Of a stretch of DNA of 64,000 nucleotides, positions 25,440 to 35,740 are shown in pieces. Location of the stretch: contig NZ_CP018047.1 of NCBI RefSeq assembly GCF_002009175.1, positions 5,828,001-5,892,000 of the forward strand, read 5' to 3'. The position numbers and the translations under genes were made by a program. Position 1 is the stretch's first letter. Each line of letters opens with the position of its first letter. Origin of the DNA: Streptomyces niveus (GTDB lineage: Bacteria > Actinomycetota > Actinomycetes > Streptomycetales > Streptomycetaceae). The notes below the pieces were generated by a model, which had not been told where the DNA came from, ran no database searches, and saw only the letters and a list, made by a program, of their open reading frames with translations.

Positions 25440-26297
25440 TCACGGCAGGGTGAGGATCTCCGCGCCGGTCTCCGTCACCACGAGTGTGTGCTCGAACTGC
25501 GCGGTCCGCCTGCGGTCCTTCGTGACCACGGTCCAGCCGTCGTCCCACATGTCGTACTCGTGCGTCCCGAGCGTGAGCATGGGCTCGATGGTGAAGGTCA
25601 TGCCGGGCCGCATGACGGTCGTCGCGTGCGGGCTGTCGTAGTGCGGGATGATCAGCCCGGAGTGGAAGGACGAGTTGATGCCGTGCCCGGTGAAGTCCCG
25701 GACCACGCCGTAGCCGAAGCGCTTGGCGTACGACTCGATGACGCGCCCGATGACATTGACCTGCCGGCCGGGCCGGACGGCCTTGATGGCCCGGTTCAGT
25801 GATTCACGGGTCCGCTCGACCAGCAGCGTCGACTCCTCGTCGACGTCGCCGCAGAGGTAGGTGGCGTTGTTGTCGCCGTGCACGCCGTTGATGAAGGCGG
25901 TGACGTCGAGATTCACGATGTCACCGTCGCGCAGGACGGTGGAGTCCGGGATTCCGTGGCAGATGACCTCGTTGACCGAGGTGCAGAGCGACTTCGGGAA
26001 CTCGCGGTAGCCGAGGGTGGAGGGGTACGCCCCGTGGTCCACCATGTACTCGTGCGCGACCTTGTCGAGCGCGTCGGTCGTGACGCCGGGCGCGATGTGC
26101 TTCGCGGCCTCCTCCATCGCCCGGGCGGCGATCCGGCCGGCGATCCGCATCAGCTCGACGGTCTCGTCGGTCTGCACCTCCGGACCGGTGTACGGGGTCG
26201 GCAGAGGTTTCCCGACGTACTCGGGATGCGGGATTCTTCCGGGAACGGAACGGACGGGGGAGAGTTCCCCGGGCACGAGCAGCGACTGGCCAGACAT
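25440..26297 (-). CDS. map: Methionine aminopeptidase, type I
   Basis: A 285-residue metalloenzyme that removes the N-terminal methionine from nascent proteins. All five metal ligands are visible: Asp131 (VNLDVTAF), Asp142 (VHGDNNATY), His205 (FTGHGIN), Glu238 (FTIEPML) and Glu269 ([10 protein letters not shown]). The N-terminal extension of about 40 residues with PHPEYVG and [10 protein letters not shown] is the SH3-contacting type found in actinobacterial MapB. ATG 26297 is the first start. Streptomyces species often carry more than one map, so this may not be the ribosomal-operon copy. Confidence 0.94.
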   Translation of the reverse strand: MSGQSLLVPGELSPVRSVPGRIPHPEYVGKPLPTPYTGPEVQTDETVELMRIAGRIAARAMEEAAKHIAPGVTTDALDKVAHEYMVDHGAYPSTLGYREFPKSLCTSVNEVICHGIPDSTVLRDGDIVNLDVTAFINGVHGDNNATYLCGDVDEESTLLVERTRESLNRAIKAVRPGRQVNVIGRVIESYAKRFGYGVVRDFTGHGINSSFHSGLIIPHYDSPHATTVMRPGMTFTIEPMLTLGTHEYDMWDDGWTVVTKDRRRTAQFEHTLVVTETGAEILTLP

Positions 26298-26365
26298 ACC
26301 AGCGAGTCTAACCAGCGTTCAAAAGCCGCCGGTGGGGCAGCATGGTTCAGAGGAAGGAGCCGACG

Positions 26366-26593
26366 ATGGCCCTGTTCAAGAAGCGCACGGCGGGCAAGCC
26401 GGGCGAGTGGTACTACTGCCTCCAGCACAAGAAGGTCGAGGAGGGCCCGGACTGCCCGGCCAAGGACCGCTTCGGCCCGTACGCCTCCAGGCAGGAGGCG
26501 GAACGCGCGATGGAGACGGCGGCCGAACGCAACCTCGACTGGGAGACGGACCCCCGCTGGCACGACAACCCGCCGAACCGCCCCCCGACCTGA
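26366..26593 (+). CDS. Small conserved-looking protein, 75 aa
   Basis: A 75-residue basic/acidic protein with an excellent ribosome site (AGGAAGGAG, 26351-26359) before ATG 26366. A start 24 bases earlier is less likely. It reads MALFKKRTAGKPGEWYYC and continues with a Cys pair (YYCLQHKK, PDCPAKDR) and FGPYASRQEAERAM, a pattern seen in short SPOR-like modules. The function is unknown. It is divergent from map with 68 bases between the starts. Confidence 0.75.
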   Translation: MALFKKRTAGKPGEWYYCLQHKKVEEGPDCPAKDRFGPYASRQEAERAMETAAERNLDWETDPRWHDNPPNRPPT

Positions 26594-26594
26594 C

Positions 26595-26712
26595 GGTCAC
26601 TTCCAGCCCGTCCGGGGCTCGGGTCCGGACCGGCGGTCACTTCAAGCCGGTGCGGGGTTCGGGGCCGGACCGGCCGGCCACTACCAGCCCGTCCGGCGTT
26701 TGAGGACGGACC
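26595..26712. repeat. Three degenerate tandem repeats, period about 40 bases
   Basis: Copies begin at 26595, 26635 and 26676, each opening with GGTCAC or GGCCAC and containing a version of CAGCCCGTCCGG. The third ends in CGTTTGAGGAC. This last part (26685-26707) is a dispersed element that I recognise as very common in Streptomyces intergenic DNA; an inverted relative is at 63073-63095. The tract separates two convergent genes and may act in termination. Confidence 0.75.
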
Positions 26713-26767
26713 GCCGGCCCCGGGTGGCGGTACCCGCCAGGTACCCGGGGCCGGAGCCGGCTCCGCG

Positions 26768-28111
26768 TCAGAGCGCCACCCCGGGCGCGGGCGCCTGGTC
26801 CTGGGCGGCAACCCCCTCGCCACCCGCATCCGCACCCGTACCAGCGCCCTCCTGCTGAGCCTTCCGCCGCAACGCGTCCTCGTCCGTCTCCGAGTCGTAC
26901 GTCATCAGCTTCGGCAGCACCGCCGCCAGCAGCCCCACCGCCACCACGCACGCCACCCCACCACTCCAGATCGCCGGGCGCGTCCCCGTCCACCCGGCCA
27001 CCGTGCCCGCGCGGACCTGGCCGAGCTGCGGGCCCACGCTGTACGACAGCACCTCCAGGCCCGCCAGCCTGCCGCGCAGCTCCTCGGGGATCGTCTGGTT
27101 CCAGATCGTCGAGCGCCCCAGTCCGCTGAGCATGTCGCCCGCGCCCGCCAGCATCAGGCAGAACAGGACCAGCCAGATGTTCGGCATCCAGCCCGCCACT
27201 GCCATCGCCAGGCCCCAGCCGCCGGCGCCGACCACCACCATCAGCCCGTGCCGCCGGACCTTCGAGGCCCAGCCGCTGGTCAGGCTGATCAGTACGGAGC
27301 CGAGCGGAATCGCCCCGTACATCAGGCCGAGCGCCCACTCCGCGTCCAGGTCCTCCGCGAGGAACGGGAAGATCGCGAGCGGGAAGGCGAAGAACATGGC
27401 GCTCAGATCGACCGCGTACGTGCCCAGCAGCACCGGCTTGCTCCACGCGTACCGCGCGCCTTCCGCGATCCCGCGCAGTGACGGCTTCGTCGCCTCCTTG
27501 GAAGGCGGCGCCGGACGCAGCCGCAGGCACATCAGTACGGAGGCGACGAACCCGGCCACGGTCAGCGCGTACGCCGTCGCCGCCCCGGAGAACGCGACCA
27601 CGACACCGGCCGCCGCCGGTCCGGCGACGGCCGCGGTCTGCCAGCGCAGCGCGTTGAGCGCGGCCGCCGCGGTCAGTTGGGCGTGCGGCACGATCCGCGC
27701 GATCAGGGAGTCCAGCGCGGGTCGCTGGATGCCCGCAAGCGCCGAGACGCCCGCGGCCACGACGTACAGCGGCCAGAGCGCCGGCCGCGGCAGCAGCGCG
27801 TTGATCAGCAGGATCACCGCGAGCAGCCCGAGGCCCGCCTCGGAGAGCAGGATCAGCTTGCGGCGGTCGACCGCGTCGGCGAGCGCCCCGCCGTACAGCC
27901 CGAAGACGATCAGCGGCACCAGCTCGACGGCGCCCATCGCACCGACCGCGAGCGGCGAGTCCGTGAGGTCCTTGATCTGGAGCGGCAGCGCGATCATGGC
28001 CATGGAGCTGCCGAAGTACGTCACCAGGCCCTGGATCCACAGGAGCCGGAACTCGCGCAGTGTGCGCAGCGGAGTGAGGTCCGGCAGGATCGCCGACAGC
28101 TTTCTGGTCAC
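26768..28111 (-). CDS. MFS transporter, EntS-like (MFS_3)
   Basis: A 447-residue, 12-helix major-facilitator protein. FRLLWIQGLVTYFGSSMAMIALPLQI in helix 1, GALADAVDRRKLILLSE after helix 2 (motif A) and SGLGRSTIWNQTIPEELRGRLAG between helices 10 and 11 are typical of the EntS-like group. That group includes siderophore and macrolide exporters. Residues after 410 form a Gln/Ala/Gly-rich tail. The start is GTG 28111. Closeness to the heme island makes an iron-related substrate possible, but nothing in the sequence proves it. Confidence 0.87.
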   Translation of the reverse strand: MTRKLSAILPDLTPLRTLREFRLLWIQGLVTYFGSSMAMIALPLQIKDLTDSPLAVGAMGAVELVPLIVFGLYGGALADAVDRRKLILLSEAGLGLLAVILLINALLPRPALWPLYVVAAGVSALAGIQRPALDSLIARIVPHAQLTAAAALNALRWQTAAVAGPAAAGVVVAFSGAATAYALTVAGFVASVLMCLRLRPAPPSKEATKPSLRGIAEGARYAWSKPVLLGTYAVDLSAMFFAFPLAIFPFLAEDLDAEWALGLMYGAIPLGSVLISLTSGWASKVRRHGLMVVVGAGGWGLAMAVAGWMPNIWLVLFCLMLAGAGDMLSGLGRSTIWNQTIPEELRGRLAGLEVLSYSVGPQLGQVRAGTVAGWTGTRPAIWSGGVACVVAVGLLAAVLPKLMTYDSETDEDALRRKAQQEGAGTGADAGGEGVAAQDQAPAPGVAL

Positions 28112-28177
28112 GAGAGGCCATGCTCCGTCGTGACGGCCTACTCGGGCAACTCCATTACCCGGCCACGTATCCCGACG

Positions 28178-28867
28178 TCACCAGCGGCCCGGCGGCGGCG
28201 AGGTCAGCTGGTCGGCGAGCCGCGACAGCCGGTCGCGGAAGCGGAGCCTGCCGCGCGTCGTCGGGAGACTGTTCTCGCCGGCCGCCGCGCTCACCAGGTG
28301 CTGAACCATGTCGAGGTCGACACCCGACGCCGCCCCGTCGGTCTCGTCCGCCGCGTCGATCTCCCCCTCATCACCCGGGTCGCCCGCCTCTTCCTCCGCC
28401 CTCTCCTCCAGGGCCGCCGGCGCGATCGTGAGCGCGTCGTGCGCCAGCCCCACCACCTCGGGGTCCCCGGTCCCCAGCGACAGGACCGTCGCCCCCGCCC
28501 TCCGCGCGTCGTGCACCCGCTCCAACAGCCCGCCGTCCGGCCGCTCCGGCGCCACCAGCAGCAGCGTCTCGCCCCGTCCCGCGCCCGCCAGCCTGCCCAG
28601 CCCGACGGCCAGATGGGCGGGGTCGGCGGGCCGTACCCGGTGCCGTACGAGCAGCGGTGCCAGCTCCGGGCGGCCGGACCACGCCGCCTCGTCCACCAGA
28701 TGCGCGGCCAGATGCCACGGCTCGTACGTCCGGGTCCCGACGAGCAGCAGCCCGCCCCCGCGCGGCACGACGGAGGACCGCAGCGAGGCGGCGAACCGGC
28801 GGGTCGCCGCCGGCCACTGGGTACCGGCCAGGACTTCACGGAGCAGGGCGACGCGTACGGCATCCAT
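28178..28867 (-). CDS. Hypothetical protein, 229 aa
   Basis: A soluble Arg/Ala-rich protein. The first 150 residues (RGGGLLLVGTRTYEPWHLAAHLVDEA, ETLLLVAPERPDGGLLERVHDARRAGATVLSLGTGD) alternate strands and helices in the manner of a SIS-like or Rossmann fold. A low-complexity acidic patch (ERAEEEAGDPGDEGEIDAADETDG) follows. I do not recognise a family. The frame is open to 29104, but that part would lie under the next gene and reads as noise, so ATG 28867 is used. It lies between a transporter and npdG without clear linkage. Confidence 0.65.
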   Translation of the reverse strand: MDAVRVALLREVLAGTQWPAATRRFAASLRSSVVPRGGGLLLVGTRTYEPWHLAAHLVDEAAWSGRPELAPLLVRHRVRPADPAHLAVGLGRLAGAGRGETLLLVAPERPDGGLLERVHDARRAGATVLSLGTGDPEVVGLAHDALTIAPAALEERAEEEAGDPGDEGEIDAADETDGAASGVDLDMVQHLVSAAAGENSLPTTRGRLRFRDRLSRLADQLTSPPPGRW

Positions 28868-29003
28868 GGGCCCGGATCCTGCCCCAGCGCCACGCCCCGC
28901 GCCGGGGGTCGACGCCGCGTCACCCGAACGGGGCACTCCGGCTGTGTGCGAGCGATGAGGGTCGTGCCGGGGGCCTCTCGGACCGGCAAGTAATGTCGGG
29001 GCC

Positions 29004-29714
29004 ATGACCTCTACCGACAGTGGCAGCACGCCGAAGCCTCCCGCCAAGGACCCGTGGGATCTTCCCGATGTCTCGGACCTGACCGTCGGTGTTCTCGGCG
29101 GCACCGGCGACCAGGGGCGCGGGCTCGCCTACCGGCTGGCGCGGGCCGGGCAGAAAGTGATCATCGGCTCCCGCGCCGCGGAGCGCGCCGAGGCGGCGGC
29201 GGCCGAACTCGGCCTCGGTGTCGAGGGCGCCGACAACGCCGGATGCGCGCGCCGCAGCGACATCGTCATCATCGCCGTGCCCTGGGAGGGCCACGCCAAG
29301 ACGCTGGAATCGCTCAAGGACGAACTCGCGGGCAAGCTCGTCGTCGACTGCGTCAACCCGCTCGGCTTCGACAAGAAGGGCGCCTACGCGCTGAAGCCTG
29401 AGGAGGGCAGCGCCGCCGAACAGGCCGCCGCCCTGCTGCCCGGTTCACGCGTCACCGCCGCCTTCCACCATCTGTCCGCCGTGCTGCTCCAGGACCCGGC
29501 CGTCGAGCAGATCGACACCGATGTGATGGTGCTCGGCGAGGTGAGGGCCGACACCGACATCGTGCAGGCGCTGGCGGCCCGTATCCCCGGGATGCGCGGG
29601 GTGTTCGCGGGGCGGCTGCGCAACGCGCACCAGGTGGAGTCGCTGGTGGCGAACCTGATCTCGGTCAACCGCCGCTACAAGGCGCACGCGGGCCTGCGTG
29701 TGACCGACGTCTGA
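29004..29714 (+). CDS. npdG: F420H2:NADP+ oxidoreductase
   Basis: A 236-residue enzyme predicted to exchange hydride between coenzyme F420 and NADP. The dinucleotide motif GVLGGTGDQGRGLAYRLARAG is at about residues 29-49 and GSRAAERAEAAAAEL follows. IVIIAVPWEGHAKTL, VDCVNPLGFD and NAHQVESLVANLISVNRRYKAHAG are the family's later signatures. TAATGT (28991-28996) lies 7 bases before ATG 29004 and could be the -10 box of a nearly leaderless transcript. Single-copy F420 enzymes of this kind supply reduced F420 for secondary metabolism. Confidence 0.9.
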   Translation: MTSTDSGSTPKPPAKDPWDLPDVSDLTVGVLGGTGDQGRGLAYRLARAGQKVIIGSRAAERAEAAAAELGLGVEGADNAGCARRSDIVIIAVPWEGHAKTLESLKDELAGKLVVDCVNPLGFDKKGAYALKPEEGSAAEQAAALLPGSRVTAAFHHLSAVLLQDPAVEQIDTDVMVLGEVRADTDIVQALAARIPGMRGVFAGRLRNAHQVESLVANLISVNRRYKAHAGLRVTDV

Positions 29715-29821
29715 CGGTCCCGGGCGAGGGCGGGCGCGGGGGTGGGGGACACTGGACGGGCGCCGTACGCACGCCCTCCACGCCCTCCACGCCCGTCACG
29801 CCCCCGACAGGAGCCGACCCC

Positions 29822-30007
29822 ATGCCCCGCCTCGCTCTCTACGCCCTCGTCGTCTGCCTCCTGGCCACCACGGCCGCCGTGGTGGCCTTCGTACGGGGGG
29901 AGATCTGGCTCGGCGTCGTGTGGGTGCTGCTGGCCGGGCTGTCGTCGAACATGGCGTGGTACTACCAGCGCAGGGCGAAGGCGGCCGGCCGGGCGGGCGC
30001 TAGCTGA
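29822..30007 (+). CDS. Small membrane protein, 61 aa
   Basis: A 61-residue protein with two likely membrane helices (LALYALVVCLLATTAAVVAFV and LGVVWVLLAGLSSNMAWYY) and a basic C-terminus (QRRAKAAGRAG). AGGAG lies 10 bases before ATG 29822. Its last 8 bases overlap the convergent protease-like gene. The function is unknown. Third-position GC bias and the ribosome site support it being real. Confidence 0.75.
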   Translation: MPRLALYALVVCLLATTAAVVAFVRGEIWLGVVWVLLAGLSSNMAWYYQRRAKAAGRAGAS

Positions 30008-30800
30008 CGAACGACTGGCACAGCTCGTCGCGCGTCTTCCAGAAGCGGTAGAAGTTCTGGCCGCAGTACGTCTCCAGGTCGGAGATGCCGAGGCCGCTCA
30101 GGATCGCGTCGATCCCGTTGAAGAACGCGATGTTCACCTCGGGGATGAACAGGACGCCGAAGACCGCGAGCAGTCCGAACGGCGCGAACGGCTCCACCTG
30201 CGCGCGGAACTTGCGCGACAGCCACGGCTCGATCACGCCGTAGCCGTCAAGTCCCGGCACCGGCAGGAAGTTGAGGATCGCCGCCGTCACCTGGAGCAGC
30301 GCGAGGAACGCGAGCGCGAAGCGGAATATCATCGGTACGCCGTCGAGCATGCCCAGCCAGAACGGGGCCGTGCAGACGAGCGCGAAGACGACGTTCGTCA
30401 ACGGGCCCGCCGCCGAGATGAGGCTGTGCCGCCACCGGCCCCGGATGCGGCTGCGCTCGATGAAGACGGCGCCACCCGGCAGACCGATGCCGCCCATGAT
30501 GACGAAGATCACGGGGAGCACGATGCTCAGCAACGCGTGCGTGTACTTGAGGGGGTTGAGCGTCAGATAGCCCTTGGCGCCGATGGAGATGTCGCCGCTG
30601 TGCAGGGCGGTGCGCGCGTGCGCGTACTCGTGCAGGCAGAGCGAGACCACCCACGCCGAGGTGACGAAGAGGAAGACGGCGATACGGGCGTCCGCCGCGA
30701 AGTCGGTCCACACCGCCCACCCCGTGACCGCCATGACGGCGGCGATCCCGAGGAAGACGGGAGAGATCCGCCGGTCGCGACGGGAGGGGGCGGTGGTCAT
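30000..30800 (-). CDS. Site-2 protease-family membrane metalloprotease
   Basis: A 266-residue protein with about six membrane helices and a zinc metalloprotease signature: HEYAH at 57-61 in helix 2 and the second motif NFLPVPGLDGYG near residue 195. Proteins of this short SpoIVFB-like type cleave substrates within the membrane, for example to release regulators. No PDZ or CBS domain is present. The substrate is unknown. It overlaps the 61-residue gene tail-to-tail by 8 bases. Confidence 0.85.
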   Translation of the reverse strand: MTTAPSRRDRRISPVFLGIAAVMAVTGWAVWTDFAADARIAVFLFVTSAWVVSLCLHEYAHARTALHSGDISIGAKGYLTLNPLKYTHALLSIVLPVIFVIMGGIGLPGGAVFIERSRIRGRWRHSLISAAGPLTNVVFALVCTAPFWLGMLDGVPMIFRFALAFLALLQVTAAILNFLPVPGLDGYGVIEPWLSRKFRAQVEPFAPFGLLAVFGVLFIPEVNIAFFNGIDAILSGLGISDLETYCGQNFYRFWKTRDELCQSFVS

Positions 30801-30935
30801 TCGCGGCTCCTGAAGGGTGTGGGCGGCGGGGAGTGCCTGACCGTACAGCCGACACGGCGGAAACGTCTCGCGCGCGTCGATGAGTTCCGGGGGGAGCGGG
30901 CGGCCGACCGGACGGCCGTGCCGGACAATGGTGGG

Positions 30936-33900
30936 GTGCGCTACCGGCTACTCGGCCCCACGCGGGCACTGCGCGCCGACGGCACCCCGTACCCCGTCGG
31001 CGGCTCCAGGCTGCGCGCGCTGCTGACCGTGCTGGCGCTGCGGCCGGGCAGGACCGTCCCGGCGGCGACGCTCGTCGACGAGGTCTGGGACGGCGACACC
31101 CCCGCGGACGCGGCGGGCGCGCTCCAGGCGCTGGTCAGCCGGCTCCGCCGCGCGCTCGGCGCCGGGACCGTCGTCTCCGACACCGGGGGCTACCGGCTCT
31201 GCGCCGATCAGGACGATGTCGACCTGTACCGCTTCGAGCGGCTGACGGCCGAGGGGATGAGGGCGCTGGACGGCGGTGGCCCCGAGCGGGCGGCCGAACT
31301 GCTGGACGAGGCGCTGGGCCTGTGGCACGGTCCCGCGCTGTCCGACCTGCCGGACCGCAGGTCCGAGGCGGCGCGCTGGGAGGCCCGCCGGCTGGGCGCC
31401 CGCCGGGCACGGCTCACGGCGTCGCTGGCCCTCGGCCACGCTGAGGAGGCACTGCCCGAAACTGGCGGCGCTCTGCGACGACCACCCGATCGACGAACTG
31501 CTCCAGGCACTGCGCATCCGCGCGCTGCGCGCGGTGGGCCGCACGGCGGAGGCGCTGTCGGCCTACGAAGAGGTCCGCCGCGACCTCGCGACCCGCCTGG
31601 GGATGGACCCGGGCCCCGAACTGCGCACACTCCACAAGGAGTTGCTGAACCCGGACGCGTACGCCAGTGCTGCCGACCGGCTGCCCGCCCCTCACTCGGC
31701 GGCGGTGCGGCCGCCCGGCGGCGAGTCCGGTTCGGCGCGGGCCGCGCACGGCCCTGCGGGGTCGTCCGGTTCGGCCGACGGATCTCACCCCGCCGACGCC
31801 GCACCGGGCGCAGTCCGCGGCGGTGCCGCCGCTCCGGCGGGACCGCCCGGCTCCGCCGACGCGGCCCATCGCGCCGGTCTTCCGCGGCACGGCCCTGCCG
31901 CGTCCGGTGTTTCCGGCTCCGCCGGTCCGGCGGCGCTCGGTCCGGACGGACCGGCGGGCGCCGCGCACGGCTCCGCCCGGTCGGAGGGAGCCGGCGCTCC
32001 CGCGCGCGACGCGTCCGGTTCCACCGGTGCGGAGGAAGCGGCCCCCTCCGGGGCGGGTCCGGCGCCCGCTGCGTACGGCGCGCGGCCCGGCCCCGTACCC
32101 GCTCCGGAGGAACCGCCGCACGCCGCGCCCCGTACCCCACCCCCCGGCAACCTCCGCGCCCGGATCAACAGCTTCGTCGGGCGGGAGGCCGACATGGTTG
32201 ATCTGCGGAAGGATCTGCGGGACGCGCGGTTGGTGACGTTGTTCGGGGCCGGTGGGGCCGGGAAGACGCGGTTGTCGCAGGAGGTTGCCGCGGGGGGTGG
32301 TGGGGCGGGGTGGCCCGACGGCGTGTGGCTCGCCGAGCTCGCGCCCGTGGACGATCCGGCGACCGTCCCCGAGGCCGTACTCGTCGCGCTCGGTGCCCGC
32401 GAGACCGTCCTGCGCGGCGCCGGGGCCGAAAGTCTGCGGGCCGTCGATCCGAGCACCAACGACCCCCTCGTACGTCTCGTCGAGCACTGCTCGCGCCGCC
32501 GCATGCTGCTCCTGCTCGACAACTGCGAGCACGTCGTGGACGCCGCCGCCCGGCTCGTCGAGGAGTTGCTCGCCCGCTGCCCCGGCGTGACCGTCCTCGC
32601 CACCAGCCGGGAGCCGCTCGGCGTCCCCGGCGAGGTCGTACGCCCCGTCGGCCCGCTGCCGGAACCGATGGCGCTGCGGCTGCTCGCCGACCGCGGCGCC
32701 GCCGCCCGGCCCGGCTTCCGTACCGACGAGGACCCCGTCGCGGCCGACGAGATCTGCCGCCGCCTCGACGGACTGCCGCTCGCGATCGAACTCGCCGCCG
32801 CCCGGCTGCGGATGCTCACCCCCCGGCAGATCGCCGACCGTCTGGACGACCGCTTCCGGCTGCTGACCGGCGGCAGCCGCACCGTACTGCCCAGGCAGCA
32901 GACGTTGCGCGCCGTCGTGGACTGGTCGTGGGACCTGCTCGACCCCGCCGAGCGGACCGCGCTGGCCGCCCTGTCCGTCTTCGCGGGCGGCTGCGACCTC
33001 GCCGCCGCCGAAGCCCTCTGCGGGCCCGACGCGCTCGAACTCCTCGGCTCGCTGGTCGACAAGTCGCTCGTGATCGCCACCCCCGCCCCCGCCGGCGAGA
33101 TGCGCTACCGGCTGCTGGAGACCGTCCTGGAGTACGCGGGTGAACGGCTGGACGGGTCCGGAGAGCGCCCTGCCGCCGAGCGCCGCCATCTCGTCCACTT
33201 CCGCGAGCTGGCCCGCCACGCCGACGCCAAGCTGCGCGGTCCCGAGCAGGGTCACTGGATCGCCCGGATCACCCTCGAATACGAGAACATGCGTACCGCT
33301 CTCCGGCACGCCGTGGCCGACCGGGACGAGCACGAGGCGCTCTGCCTGGTGCACTCACTCGCCTTCTACTGGCAGATCCGCGATCTGCGCACCGATGCGC
33401 GGCACTGGTCCGGGGCCGCCGCCGAACTCGGCCCCGACCCCTTCGCCGCGCCGGTCGTCCCCGCCCCGCCCGTGTTCGAACAGTGCACCGACGCCCCGCC
33501 GCCGATGGCGCCCGAGGTGCTGAAGGAGGCACGGCGCGGAGTCCGGCTGATCCATCTCGCCAGCATGAACCACGAGCTCGACGAGTGGACCACGCCCGAG
33601 GCCATGGAGCGGCTGCGCCGCATCAGCGAGGTCTACGAGCCCGGTCTGCCGCAGATCTGCCGTACGCCCGGCTCCCTCTGGTTCTTCGCCGTCATGATCA
33701 TCGGGCAGGCCGGCCGGCTCCGTGAACTCATCGACGCGAGGGTGCAGGCGTGCCGGGACTTCGGTTACGAGTGGGAGCTGGCCTCCGCCCTTCAGGTCCG
33801 GGCCAACATCCTCGCCAACCGCACCGAATGGGTCGGCGACGCGGGCCGCGACGCCGACGAGAGCCTGGAGATCTTCACCCGGCTCGGCGACGCGTGGGGC

Positions 33901-34650
33901 GCCGCCGAGGCGCTGTCGGCGCGCGCCGAGGCCCGTGAGCGCAACGGTGAATTCGCCCGCGCCACCGAGGACTTCCTCGCCGCCATCGAGAACACCCGGC
34001 TGCTCGGCGTCGAGTCCCAGGTCGCGCTCCTGCGCACACGGCTGGCCGGCGTCATGATGGAGACGGGCCAGGGGGACGAGGCCGAGGCGGTGCTGCGCGA
34101 GATCCTGCGGGACAGCAGGCGCGACTACGAGGCGGAGCCGGCCGCCCGGATCTATCTGGCGATCTGGCTGGGCCGCAGCGGGCGCGCCGCCGAGGGACGC
34201 CATGAACTGGGGCAGTTGCGCGACGAGTTCAAGCACTCCAACCTGCGGCTCTTCGAGGGCTTCGTCTTCGGCCTGCTCGGCTGGCTGGAGAATCTGGAAG
34301 GCCGGTACGAGGCCGGCCTCGACTGGTCCCGGCAGGCGCTGGAGAGGTCGAACGATGCGATGTCGCGGATCGTCGCCCCGCAGATGTCCGCGGTCCATCT
34401 GCTCACCGTGGGCTGGGCGCTGGCCGGGCTCGGGGGCCCGGAGCGGGTACGGGACGGGGCCCGGCTGATCGGCGCGTACGAGGCGAATCTGCCGAGGGGG
34501 CACTACCGGGCGTCGCACGAGCGTGAGAACCGGGAGGCGGCGGAGGCGGCCGTCCAGGCCGGCGGCCTTGACGGCGCCGCGTACGACGAAGCCCTCGCCG
34601 AGGGCCGCGCGCTCACCCTCGACGAGGCCTTCGCCCTCGCCGGCGTCTGA
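30936..34650 (+). pseudogene. AfsR/SARP-type regulator split by a one-base frameshift
   Basis: A large AfsR-like activator. In frame one, GTG 30936 starts VRYRLLGPTRALRADG, an OmpR-type winged helix (about 1-90), then the BTAD domain. At CCC 31455-31457 the good reading moves to another frame: EEALP in frame one continues as KLAALCDDHPIDELLQALRIRALRAVGRTAEALSAYEEVRRDL in the next. Removing one C would join them into about 1237 residues. Downstream are a Pro/Ala/Ser-rich linker, an NB-ARC ATPase (Walker A GAGGAGKTRL, Walker B MLLLLDNCEHV, GLPLAIELAA) and a TPR-like C-terminus. Either a sequencing error in a C run or a real disruption. A -10-like GACAAT lies 6 bases before the GTG. Confidence 0.8.
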
Positions 34651-34651
34651 C

Positions 34652-34708
34652 GGTTTCCCCGGTTTCCCCGGTTTCCCCGGGGTCGGAGTCCGAGGGCTTC
34701 CCTCGGAC
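34652..34708 (+). terminator. Short tandem repeat plus hairpin after the AfsR-like gene
   Basis: Three copies of GGTTTCCCC follow the stop (34652-34678). Then GTCCGAGGG and CCCTCGGAC pair around CTT (34688-34708), a compact stem-loop that can end the transcript. The remaining gap to 34879 contains more CCCTCGG-like pieces but no gene that I can support. Confidence 0.6.
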
Positions 34709-34879
34709 CGGCGTCCGACCGCCTCCCTCGGGTCGGCGTCGAACCGCCTCGCCCGTGTCGGCGACCGGCGTCTCCCGCCCTCGGCCGCGCCCGACCTCGG
34801 CCTCCGGGGCCCGACGTCCGCCCCCCCGGCCGGAGCCCGGTCCGTCACCGATGCCTCGGCCGGGCCCCACCCGCCCGCG

Positions 34880-35740
34880 TCAGGTCTTCCTGCGGAACTT
34901 GGACACCGCGAGCGGCGCCGTCACCGCCGTGATCACCAACGCCCACGCCACCGTCATCCACAGGTCGTGCGCGAGCGGCCCGCCGATGAACAGCGCGCGC
35001 GCCGTGTCGGCCAGATTCGACAGCGGGTTGTAGTCCGTGAAGTTCTGGAGCCAGCCCGGCATCGTCGACGGCGGGGTGAAGATCGAGGAGCCGAACTGGA
35101 GCGGCATCAGCACCAGGAATCCGATGCCCTGCACCGCCTGCGCCGTCTTCACGCTCAGCCCGATCAGGATGAAGATCCACATCAGCGACGCGCCGAACAG
35201 CAGCGAGAGCCCGATCGCCGCCAGCACCTGGAGCGGTGAGGTCTCGATCTCCATACCGAGCACGAAGCCCACGATCAGCAGGATCGCGAAGGCGACCATC
35301 ATCCGGCCGACCTCCACCACGATCTTCGCGATGAGGACGGACGACCGGGCGATCGGCATCGTCCGGAACCGGTCCATGACCCCCTTCTGGAAGTCCTCGT
35401 TGATCCCGCTGCCCACCGCCATCGAGACGTTGAGCCCCATCATCGCCATCAGACCGGGCACCAGATAGCTGACGTACTCGGACTGGTTGCCCTTGCCCGC
35501 GACGGCCCCGCCGAAGACGAACACGAACAGCAGCGTGAAGACGATCGGCATCAGCAGGACGTCGAACATCGACTCCGGGTCCTGCTTGATCTGGAGGACG
35601 TTGCGGCGCGCGAGGGCGCCGATGTGCCGCAGATTGGCCCGCAGGCCGATCCGGCCCTCGTCGGAGACCGCCCGCACGGGCTGTTCGGGGCGGGGGGACG
35701 GCGCGGTGTCCGTCGCTTTCGTCGTCGTCACCGTACTCAT
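34880..35740 (-). CDS. ABC-2 type exporter permease (DrrB-like)
   Basis: A 286-residue permease with six membrane helices. After a Thr/Pro-rich leader the ABC-2 pattern appears: RNVLQIKQDPESMFDVLLMPIVFTLLFVFVFGGAV, GLMAMMGLNVSMAVGSGINEDFQKGVMDRFRTMPI, QFGSSIFTPPSTMPGWLQNFTDYNPLSNLADTARALFIGG. This is the DrrB/daunorubicin-resistance type of exporter. The ATG overlaps the ATPase stop (ATGA, 35737-35740). Together they form a two-component exporter whose substrate is unknown. Confidence 0.9.
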   Translation of the reverse strand: MSTVTTTKATDTAPSPRPEQPVRAVSDEGRIGLRANLRHIGALARRNVLQIKQDPESMFDVLLMPIVFTLLFVFVFGGAVAGKGNQSEYVSYLVPGLMAMMGLNVSMAVGSGINEDFQKGVMDRFRTMPIARSSVLIAKIVVEVGRMMVAFAILLIVGFVLGMEIETSPLQVLAAIGLSLLFGASLMWIFILIGLSVKTAQAVQGIGFLVLMPLQFGSSIFTPPSTMPGWLQNFTDYNPLSNLADTARALFIGGPLAHDLWMTVAWALVITAVTAPLAVSKFRRKT

